This document shows positions 8,774 through 15,812 of a stretch of 35,782 nucleotides of DNA, in pieces. Under the pieces are notes generated by a model that was given only the letters and a program-made list of their open reading frames with translations, did no database searches and had not been told where the DNA came from. Positions within the stretch are counted from its first letter, which is position 1. Each line of letters opens with the position of its first letter. The translations under genes and the position numbers were made by a program. The stretch comes from JARLFX01 sp036404255 (GTDB lineage: Bacteria > Acidobacteriota > Terriglobia > Terriglobales > Acidobacteriaceae), in the NCBI GenBank assembly GCA_036404255.1, contig DASWOP010000193.1, positions 1 through 35,782 of the forward strand. Reading direction: 5' to 3'.

Positions 8774-9978
8774 TGGTGGGCGCTCCCGAAGATGAGGGCC
8801 GCATTGCTGCCGCCGAATCCGGCGGAGACGGACATCGCCAGTGGAAGCGTTTGGCGGCGGACGCCGCCGAGGAGCCAGTCAATGCCCGAACTTTCAATCG
8901 GAGTGGTGAGACGCAGGGTGGGGAAGAGAGCGCCGCAGCGAATTGCGGTGATGGTAATGGCGGCTTCGAGCGCCCCGGCTGCACCGAGGCAGTGGCCGAA
9001 GTATGACTTGGTGGAGGAGACGGGAATGGGCAGGCTGCGGCCATGAAAGGTGGTCTCATAGGCGTGCGTCTCGGCAATATCATTCAATACTGTACCAGTG
9101 CCGTGGGCGTTGACGTAGCCGATATCTTCGATACTGACCTCGGCCATCTGCATGGCACGGGTCATGCAAAGAGCAAGACCGCTTCCTTGCTTTTGTGGCG
9201 CGGTAGGGTGCGAGGCATCGTTGGTCATGGCCCATCCGCGGAGTACGGCAAGGATCTGAGCGCCACGGGCAGTTGCTCCGGCGAGAGTTTCAAGCACCAG
9301 GACGGCAGAAGCTTCGCCAAGATTGAGGCCCTTGCGATGCTGGTCAAAGGGGCGGCAGGGCTGCGAATCGAGCGCCTGCAAGGAACTGAAGCCGCTGGAG
9401 GTGAAGGGGCAGAGCGCATCGCTGCCGCCAGCGAGGATGATAGGGGCAGCTCCATCGAGCAGCATGTTGGCGGCGAGGGCAATGGCCATTGCGCCGGAAG
9501 CGCAGGCGACCGATATGGCACAGGTAGGCCCGTCGATGTTGAGATGCTCTGCAACCGATGCGGCAACACGCGCCACGGGATACGTGGCGGCACGCAGCAG
9601 ACCGCCATCGCGGTACCAGGCCGCCGGATTCTGTGCGATAGAGGGATCGATTTCAGACAAGCCGGCAACTGTGTTGGCCATGACAACGCCGGCTTGCTGG
9701 ATGTCCACTCGATTGAGGTTGAGGTCGGCGACCGCATCGCATGCCGCCACGACGGCAAGACGGTCGGAACGCGAGTGGTGCGAACTGGAATTACCCACAA
9801 GGAGAGGCAGGCCGCTGACGCGAGCAATCGCACCGTCGAAGCCGGGATAGAGGTCCGTGGACGAAGCCAGACAGCAGGTGCCGGATAACAGGCCGGCCTG
9901 TAGACTGGAGAGCCCTACACCGTAGGGGCTGACTACTCCGATGCCGGTAACCACGATGGTTGTATGGGGACTAGTCAT
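8770..9978 (-). CDS. Beta-ketoacyl-ACP synthase, FabF/KASII type
   Basis: This 402-residue condensing enzyme extends acyl-ACP with malonyl-ACP. The complete Cys-His-His triad is visible: Cys159 in ISVACASGAM, His292 in NAHGTGTVLND and His329 in STKSYFGHCLGAAGALEA, with the family lysine (Lys324). The C-terminal VSAGFGGSNAALIF is typical. It overlaps the upstream acyltransferase by 8 bp and the downstream KS-like gene by 4 bp, so the three are translationally coupled. Pairing with the degenerate KS encoded next suggests a type II KS/CLF complex making a defined chain length. It is not the housekeeping FabF judging by context; there is no fabD, acpP or fabI nearby. Confidence 0.93.
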   Translation of the reverse strand: MTSPHTTIVVTGIGVVSPYGVGLSSLQAGLLSGTCCLASSTDLYPGFDGAIARVSGLPLLVGNSSSHHSRSDRLAVVAACDAVADLNLNRVDIQQAGVVMANTVAGLSEIDPSIAQNPAAWYRDGGLLRAATYPVARVAASVAEHLNIDGPTCAISVACASGAMAIALAANMLLDGAAPIILAGGSDALCPFTSSGFSSLQALDSQPCRPFDQHRKGLNLGEASAVLVLETLAGATARGAQILAVLRGWAMTNDASHPTAPQKQGSGLALCMTRAMQMAEVSIEDIGYVNAHGTGTVLNDIAETHAYETTFHGRSLPIPVSSTKSYFGHCLGAAGALEAAITITAIRCGALFPTLRLTTPIESSGIDWLLGGVRRQTLPLAMSVSAGFGGSNAALIFGSAHQ

Positions 9979-10879
9979 GCGGATTCACCGGCCAGAAATC
10001 AAAGAAGTTGACCCATTGATCATAGTGAATCGCGGCCTGATCATGAAGAAAGCGAACAGCCTGAGATAGGCCAGCGCGGGCGTTGCCGTCGCGATCGTGC
10101 GTGGATGGCGACGGGAAGATGGGATCGCCGAGAAGTACGCGATAGCGCAGCCAGCCGCGGCGGATGACGAAGCCAGGCAGCACCGGCGCGCCCGACACCT
10201 GCGAGAGCAGAAATGCTCCGAGCGGGAAAGATGCGGGCTCTCCGAAGAAGGGGAGTACGGCGCTATGGCGCGGGTGATAAACACGGTCGCCCTGTATGGC
10301 TACGATTTCATTGCGGCGCAGGGCGTGCATGAGCTCGATGGTGGCCTGCGCGCCATTTGAGAGGTCGACGATGCGGAGGCGAGTGCTGGCCATCCTGTCT
10401 CGCAGCAGTTTCTCTGCTGGCGAATTTTCGACTACACGCGCTACATTGACGGTGCGGTTGTGCAACTCCAGCAGGCGCGAGGCGATCTCGGCATTGCCTA
10501 GATGAGCGGTCCACACAATGAGGCCGTTACCCGCGGCGAGACATTGATCAATGACCGCGGCACCGCGTTCGGGATCCACCAGCATGGCGAGCAACTGCTG
10601 ATGGCTGGCCTGCGGAACATAGCAGTAGGAGACCATGAGATCGCAAAATGAGTAGAAGACACGATAGACCTTCCACTGCAGGGCGAGGCCGCCGAGACCG
10701 GATACACGGCGCAGATTGCGGGTTACCGCGCGGCGCTCGCGTGACAATAGGAGGTAGAAGACCAGTGCGGTCACCCATGCAATAGGCGGTTGAATAAAGT
10801 GTGGCAGCCAGGGCATGACCCAAAAGACGAAACGGTGAAGCTGAATATTGTGGAAGCGGTGATGATACCAGCGCGTCAA
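9971..10879 (-). CDS. LpxL/HtrB-like lysophospholipid acyltransferase
   Basis: A 302-residue member of the lipid A lauroyl/myristoyl acyltransferase family, inner-membrane bound and facing the cytoplasm. The catalytic HX4D/E motif is WTAHLGNAE (His126, Glu131). A hydrophobic N-terminal segment (VFWVMPWLPHF, WVTALVFYLLL) fits the usual membrane anchor, and GDRVYHP and FGEPASFPLGAF match conserved family regions. The start is TTG at 10879, whose bases overlap the TGA of the preceding radical SAM gene, so translation is probably coupled; no ATG with a better ribosome site exists before residue 18. Such acyltransferases are also found in aryl-polyene clusters, where they move the finished chain from ACP to a lipid head group. 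Here it probably does the same with the product of the downstream KS genes (inference). Confidence 0.9.
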   Translation of the reverse strand: MTRWYHHRFHNIQLHRFVFWVMPWLPHFIQPPIAWVTALVFYLLLSRERRAVTRNLRRVSGLGGLALQWKVYRVFYSFCDLMVSYCYVPQASHQQLLAMLVDPERGAAVIDQCLAAGNGLIVWTAHLGNAEIASRLLELHNRTVNVARVVENSPAEKLLRDRMASTRLRIVDLSNGAQATIELMHALRRNEIVAIQGDRVYHPRHSAVLPFFGEPASFPLGAFLLSQVSGAPVLPGFVIRRGWLRYRVLLGDPIFPSPSTHDRDGNARAGLSQAVRFLHDQAAIHYDQWVNFFDFWPVNPHD

Positions 10880-12351
10880 TTGTCACCTGCCATCGTGAGG
10901 TCGTGGAGATGGTGAATCACGCGACGTTTGAGCACAGAGTACATGTGGGTGATCTCGGTGTCTGTGTAGCCGATGGAGTGCAAGGTTTGAATGGCATCGC
11001 CAACTGCTGTGGGATTATTCATGCCGAAGCGGCGGTGGTATTCAAGCTGAATGTCGTTCATGTCGTGCTTGGATAGAGTGGGCGTCCCCATGGGCATGTC
11101 GTTATAGGAGAAGCGGCTGGTAAGCTCCACGCGCTCGGCATCCCAGCCGGCCTCAATCGCCTGCTGATTGATCTCGCAGCCAGGAAAATAGCGGAGGCAG
11201 AAGTGATAGGGCAACAGCGACGGCTTGGGCAACTGGGCAAGGTAGTCGAGAGTCTGCTGCGCAAGCGCTCGCGTCTCCGTGGGAAAACCGTACATGGTGG
11301 AGATATTGACGGCTACGTTTTTGCTTTGGGTATACGCAATGATGTGGCGCGCCTTGTCGAGATTGAGATGCTTTCTTACGAGGGTCTGAATCTCCGGTGC
11401 TGCGGACTCGACCGCGTAAGTGAACCATACGGCGCCAGCCTGGATAGCGCGGTCAACGAACTGCTCGGTGGTGATGTCAGCGCGCAGGCCGTTGACGAAG
11501 TACAGCCGCAGCTTGAGGTCTGCCGCGAGGATCAGGTCGAAAAGGTCGAATGCGCGTTGCGGATCCACGTTGAAGATGTCGTCAACGATGTAGAAGTCCG
11601 CGATGTTGTGGTGGTGGTACAGTTCGGTAATCTCCCGAAAGATATTGGCCGCGCTACGCAGCCGCATTCCCTTCCAGTGGGTAAAGCAGTAGGTGCAATG
11701 GTAGACGCAGCCGCGGCTGGTAAGCAGCACACCCTGGCGGCGGTGGTTGTAGGCGTAGCTGAGTTGGCACTGATAGAGATCGAGATCGATGAGATCGTAA
11801 GCGGGAAAGGGCAGGGCGTTGATGTCTGAGATTGGAGGCTGGTCAGCGTTTTCAGTGACGCCGCCGGCAGTACGGTAGAGGATGCCCGCGATGGTTGGGA
11901 GTGCCTCGCCGGAGAGCAGGTTGACGAAGACCTGCTCTCCTTCGCCTTTGACGGCTAGCTGAAGCTCAGGAACCTCGTCAAAGAGGCGGCTCTTGTAGGC
12001 TTTGACGATGGGGCCGCCAGCGATGAGTGTGGCCGCGCTGTGGCGGCTGACGAGTCTGGCGATCCGCTGCAGTTCTTCGAGAAAAAAGGCAATACAGCGA
12101 ACGCCCACAATGTCTGGTTGAAACTCATCCAGGATGCGGAGAAAGCTTCGATCATCCGGGCAGGAGAGAGACGACTCGACAATGCGGAGCTCAACGCCGG
12201 GCATGACACTTCGCGTAAAGGCAGCAAGATACATGAGCCCCAGAGGAGGGACGTGCATCTCATAAGGCATATTCGTGCCCACCCACTTGCTCATGTTGTT
12301 GCACTCGACCAGCAGTACCCGTTTGGGGTTCGCTCTCAGTCCAGTGGCCAT
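10876..12351 (-). CDS. B12-binding-type radical SAM protein (first in operon A)
   Basis: The product is 491 residues from the ATG at 12351, preceded by GAGGAG about 13 nt upstream. The frame extends to 12528, but that extension overlaps the ACP gene and adds no domain. The N-terminal ~1-200 has the cobalamin-binding-type order (RVLLVECNN; VPPLGLMYLAAF; DIVGVRCIAFF; AGGPIVKAY; KGEGEQVFVNLL), with no DxHxxG. The radical SAM cysteines are CVYHCTYC at residues 215-222, followed by IVDDIFNVDP and a half-barrel. The C-terminal region has LPYHFCLRYFPGCE. It is one of three such enzymes in the locus, all different in sequence, so probably acting at different steps. It sits 28 bp after the first ACP gene. 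Confidence 0.88.
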   Translation of the reverse strand: MATGLRANPKRVLLVECNNMSKWVGTNMPYEMHVPPLGLMYLAAFTRSVMPGVELRIVESSLSCPDDRSFLRILDEFQPDIVGVRCIAFFLEELQRIARLVSRHSAATLIAGGPIVKAYKSRLFDEVPELQLAVKGEGEQVFVNLLSGEALPTIAGILYRTAGGVTENADQPPISDINALPFPAYDLIDLDLYQCQLSYAYNHRRQGVLLTSRGCVYHCTYCFTHWKGMRLRSAANIFREITELYHHHNIADFYIVDDIFNVDPQRAFDLFDLILAADLKLRLYFVNGLRADITTEQFVDRAIQAGAVWFTYAVESAAPEIQTLVRKHLNLDKARHIIAYTQSKNVAVNISTMYGFPTETRALAQQTLDYLAQLPKPSLLPYHFCLRYFPGCEINQQAIEAGWDAERVELTSRFSYNDMPMGTPTLSKHDMNDIQLEYHRRFGMNNPTAVGDAIQTLHSIGYTDTEITHMYSVLKRRVIHHLHDLTMAGDN

Positions 12352-12379
12352 GACGGAACTTGCTCCTCGAGTGCTCAGG

Positions 12380-12643
12380 TTAGGGCCGTTGCGCGATCTT
12401 GGCTTCGATAGCTGTAGCCAGGGAATGGATGGATTGCCAGGCAGAGGCATCAAATTCACCATCGACAAGCTTGATGCCAAAGTGCCGCTCAATCTCAAGG
12501 ATGAGTTGAAGAATGTCAATGGAATCAATTTCGAGCTTGCCGTCCAGCAGTGGCTCTTCGTCGCTCAGGTCGGCAGGCGACATATGCTTAATCCGCAGGC
12601 CACTGATAATCAGCGACTTAAGCTCTTCTTTCACGTTTGTCAT
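12380..12643 (-). CDS. Acyl carrier protein (first ACP of operon A)
   Basis: An 87-residue ACP with the phosphopantetheine serine Ser41 in KLEIDSIDILQLIL. The surrounding acidic helix II and the C-terminal SIHSLATAIEAKI fit the ACP fold. The ATG at 12643 is chosen because GGAGG lies about 10 nt upstream; an in-frame ATG at 12676 would place that ribosome site inside the coding sequence. Its DSID core differs from the DSLG of the second ACP (4979-5257), so the two are probably recognised by different partners. It is followed by a B12-type radical SAM gene, as is the second ACP. Confidence 0.92.
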   Translation of the reverse strand: MTNVKEELKSLIISGLRIKHMSPADLSDEEPLLDGKLEIDSIDILQLILEIERHFGIKLVDGEFDASAWQSIHSLATAIEAKIAQRP

Positions 12644-12672
12644 CGGGGGTGTACCTCCACTATAAATCATGG

Positions 12673-13728
12673 TCATCGAACCAGGTGCAGCGCACCGGTT
12701 GCATTGAGAAAGCCACGGCAGGCATAGCCGACGGGGTCAAGAAGAACGGTTCTTCCGGAGAGAAGTTCGCGAACTGGCCGGCCGCGGTGGTGGGCGATCT
12801 GCCGGTAGTGGGCGATAAAGTACAGTACGCGGAGGAAGAGCTTCCAGTCCAGGGGCGCGTGGAATGTAGGCGTGATGAGAGGCACGGCGTGGCCGGCTTT
12901 CACCTCTGCTGCGAACTCCTCATAGCCGGTCGCATTGGTGACGGAGAGTACCGAACTGGCGAGCAGGAGATGGCTATCGCCGCCGCCGACAATGGGCTTG
13001 CTCGCGTACTGCGCCAGTTGGAGTACGCAGTCGTTCTCCTGCCGGCTCCGCATACCATTGTACTCAAGAGCATGAATAGCCCAGCCGTAGCGGCTGAGAA
13101 ACTCGCTGGCTGGCGGTTTGCGATGTTTATCTCTGCCCCACGGAACCAGAGGGTGATTGAACACTACCAGGCACTCGCTCGCCCGCAGAATTTCGAAGAG
13201 GTCGTCGAGCCGTTGTTCGCGGGCTGCAGACTGCAAGCATGCATGGAGCTGGGCGGCATTAGACTGGGTGAATCCAGTGATGCCGAGATGGAACAGGTAG
13301 TCCTCAAAGTAGATGGAGAGCTCTTCGCCCAGTGGATTGCGTTGCGCGGCTTCAGGATGTTTTTGCAGAAGCTCGATGCTGCCCCCGATCTCATCGTGAT
13401 CGGTGATGGCGAGATGCACGCCGTCAAAGCCGAAGGACTGAACGTTGGAGGATTCCATGCGAAAGACATCATCCACTGATAGCGGTGAGCGGTAATAAAG
13501 ATCTGCATAATCAAGGGTTTGCAGTGATGCGAAGCCGAAGGCTGCACGGAGGATGCCCTGGAACGGGCGCATAAAGCCCAGTTTTACCACTTCATTGAGA
13601 AATCCCATGTTTTCAATGGAATGGCTGGAATGGTTATGAGGAGAGACTGCGAAGGCAAACTGCTGGCCTGGAGTGGGACAGGATCGGTACGCGTAGTTTT
13701 CGATCACCCAGCAGCCGGAATTGTTCAT
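12673..13728 (-). CDS. PHP-domain metal-dependent hydrolase-like protein, first gene of operon A
   Basis: The product is 351 residues from the ATG at 13728 (GGGAG about 11 nt upstream); an in-frame ATG at 13836 would reach into the promoter region and its extra 36 residues look non-coding. The PHP metal-binding motifs are visible: SPHNHSSHS (His31, His33, His36), ITDHDEIGG, FNHPLVPWG and GGGDSH. PHP proteins are usually metal-dependent phosphoesterases. Here a substrate in lipid assembly, such as a phosphorylated head group or a polyprenyl/phospholipid phosphate, is a guess from context. A Trp/Phe-rich C-terminal stretch (DWKLFLRVLYFIAHYRQ) could be a membrane-contact helix. No signal peptide is clear. 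The gene ends 29 bp before the first ACP gene. Confidence 0.75.
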   Translation of the reverse strand: MNNSGCWVIENYAYRSCPTPGQQFAFAVSPHNHSSHSIENMGFLNEVVKLGFMRPFQGILRAAFGFASLQTLDYADLYYRSPLSVDDVFRMESSNVQSFGFDGVHLAITDHDEIGGSIELLQKHPEAAQRNPLGEELSIYFEDYLFHLGITGFTQSNAAQLHACLQSAAREQRLDDLFEILRASECLVVFNHPLVPWGRDKHRKPPASEFLSRYGWAIHALEYNGMRSRQENDCVLQLAQYASKPIVGGGDSHLLLASSVLSVTNATGYEEFAAEVKAGHAVPLITPTFHAPLDWKLFLRVLYFIAHYRQIAHHRGRPVRELLSGRTVLLDPVGYACRGFLNATGALHLVR

Positions 13729-13844
13729 AGGAATGGCTCTCCCTGCCGAAACTACAATTCGTGTAGATATCCGGCCTATGCCCAGATGAGCATGCGGCAG
13801 ACAGCCTGAATCTGGATTGTCGCAGGCGGAGCACAAGGTAACCC

Positions 13845-13858
13845 GTGACGCACGTCAC
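13845..13858. promoter_or_regulatory. CRP/FNR-family-type palindrome in the divergent promoter region
   Basis: Perfect inverted repeat GTGACG-CA-CGTCAC. It also reads as GTGA-N6-TCAC, the half-site spacing recognised by CRP/FNR-superfamily regulators. It lies between operon A (start 13728) and operon B (start 14004), 117 bp and 146 bp from the two starts, so one regulator could act on both. No regulator gene is present in the window, and the identity of the protein (CRP-like, FNR-like or other) cannot be decided from the site. Confidence 0.5.
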
Positions 13859-14003
13859 AAAACATGAGCGGTAGGACGGCTACGCTCAGGCAGTAGCCTC
13901 TGTAGAGACACGTCTGGACTGATGGAGTGAAGGCTGGAAAGGATGGCTAGGTGCACCGCCCAGCATAAAGTCCAGGTCTCCTGCAATCGGGTGGGATGAA
14001 AGA

Positions 14004-15812
14004 GTGACTGCATCCATGCAATACGACAACCAATGTGCCGGGGATCTTCTGCCTTCGAGCGCGGAGGGGATGGCCGTGCGTATAGCCACAGAGAGATTAC
14101 GTCTGAGGCAGGCAGCGGGGCTGTGTAACGCGCCGGTAGAGCATTTTCACCGGCCGAAGGAGCGGCCGTTCACCGCGGAGGAGCGTGAGAGGGTGACGGT
14201 ACTCTTCGGAGGCTTCACCTGGAAGCACGAGCGATTGATTGCCGCAATCCTGCGTGGTAGTGGCTACAAGTGCGAGATGTTGCCGAAGCCTGACGTCACC
14301 GCATTCGCGTATGGCAAGGAGTATGGCAATAACGGCCAGTGCAACCCCACCTACTTTACCATTGGCAACCTGATACGGCATCTGCGGACGCTGGAGGAGC
14401 AGGGCTTATCGAGGGAGAGAATTGTGGAGGAGTATATCTTCTTCACGGCGGGATCGTGTGGGCCATGCCGCTTCGGGATGTATGAGTCAGAGTACCGGCT
14501 GGCGCTGGAGAATGCGGGTTTCCCCGGATTCAGGATTGCGCTGTATCAGGCTGAGGAAGCCGTGAAGGCTGCCGCGGAAAACCCAGGCCTGAAGCTCACG
14601 ATGGACTTCAATCTGGGCGCGCTCAATATGCTGAACCTGGGTGACGTAATCAACGATCTTGAGTACCGCATCCGGCCATATGAGGTGGTTGCGGGAGCAA
14701 CCGATGCGGCAGTTGAAGAGGTGGTGGATCAACTCAGTGACTTTCTGGAAAAGCGCAGGTGGTTCGAAATTGAGGAGCGCGCTCCCAAATGGTTGAGAGG
14801 ATGGCTGCCCCGGCATAAGTGGCTGAAAGGCACGCTGAATACGGCAGGAAAGATTAGCGAACACCTGTACAGTAAGGAGTTCGCAGACAGGATGTACCGG
14901 GCTCGTGCACGGCTGAATGAGGTTGAGGTGGACCACCTGCGAGTGAAGCCGCTGGTCAAGATCGTGGGCGAGTTCTGGGCCCAACTCACCGAAGGCGATG
15001 GCAACTTCAATATGTTCGCGTTCCTGGAGCAGGAGGGAGCGCAGGTGCATGTAGACCCGATCGCGGGCTGGATTACCTATTTGCTGTACCAGGCGCGAGC
15101 GGGCACAGAGGTAAAGAAAGACCTGGACCTGCCACATCCCGATGCCAACTGGTGGGAGTGGAAGAAGCTGTTGGCTAACAACTGGAAGTTTCGCAAAAAA
15201 TGGCTGCTGCTGGGGTTGAGCGAAGGCATATGGAGCCATCTGTTTGCTCGTACAGTGCGCCACCTGGGTAATGTAACCCCGAAGCTAATTTCCCAGCGTG
15301 AGTTGGCACGGATGGCACACCCGTTCTACCACTCATTGGCTCGTGGTGGCGAAGGACATCTGGAAGTGGGCAAGAACGTGTATTACACCACGAACCGTTT
15401 ATGCCACATGGTGCTGGCGCTGAAACCCTTTGGCTGCATGCCATCCTCACAGTCCGATGGCGTGCAGTCGGCAGTGGTGAATCGCTTCAGCGAGATGATA
15501 TTTCTGCCTATCGAGACTTCAGGTGAGGGAGAGATCAATGCGCACAGCCGTGTGCAGATGGCGCTGGGCGAGGCACGCATCCGGGCGAAGGAGGAGTTTG
15601 AGCAGGCGCTGGAGAGCACAGGCAAGGATTTAGCGGCGGTGCGCGAGTATGTGGACCGGCATCGCAGCTTGAGAAGTCCGTTCTACCCGGTTCCGCGCAG
15701 CAGCGGGATTGCAGGAGTTGCAGCAAACTTCGTATTGCACGTCAGCAACCTGATGGATGGCAAAGCCCGGCCGTGCAGGCTGCCAGACGAGATCGAACGG
15801 AGATGCTTCTGA
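14004..15812 (+). CDS. HgdB/BcrC-type dehydratase/reductase component (split from activase)
   Basis: The product is 602 residues and resembles the C-terminal half of the ~1400-residue 'acyl-CoA dehydratase activase-related' proteins, i.e. the 2-hydroxyglutaryl-CoA dehydratase/benzoyl-CoA reductase superfamily. Visible signatures are VTVLFGGFTWKHE, a conserved GNNGQCNPTYFTIGN segment, the Cys pair FTAGSCGPCRFG and, near the C-terminus, LKPFGCMPSSQSDG; these Cys are candidate [4Fe-4S] ligands. The partner encoded next carries the ATPase domains, so the usual fused protein is divided into two translationally overlapping genes. Relatives include clostridial PlsA, which turns ester phospholipids into plasmalogens. 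Possible roles are ester-to-ether reduction, dehydration of a 2-hydroxyacyl thioester, or an enoyl/aryl reduction. The start is GTG at 14004 or ATG at 14016. Confidence 0.82.
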   Translation: MTASMQYDNQCAGDLLPSSAEGMAVRIATERLRLRQAAGLCNAPVEHFHRPKERPFTAEERERVTVLFGGFTWKHERLIAAILRGSGYKCEMLPKPDVTAFAYGKEYGNNGQCNPTYFTIGNLIRHLRTLEEQGLSRERIVEEYIFFTAGSCGPCRFGMYESEYRLALENAGFPGFRIALYQAEEAVKAAAENPGLKLTMDFNLGALNMLNLGDVINDLEYRIRPYEVVAGATDAAVEEVVDQLSDFLEKRRWFEIEERAPKWLRGWLPRHKWLKGTLNTAGKISEHLYSKEFADRMYRARARLNEVEVDHLRVKPLVKIVGEFWAQLTEGDGNFNMFAFLEQEGAQVHVDPIAGWITYLLYQARAGTEVKKDLDLPHPDANWWEWKKLLANNWKFRKKWLLLGLSEGIWSHLFARTVRHLGNVTPKLISQRELARMAHPFYHSLARGGEGHLEVGKNVYYTTNRLCHMVLALKPFGCMPSSQSDGVQSAVVNRFSEMIFLPIETSGEGEINAHSRVQMALGEARIRAKEEFEQALESTGKDLAAVREYVDRHRSLRSPFYPVPRSSGIAGVAANFVLHVSNLMDGKARPCRLPDEIERRCF

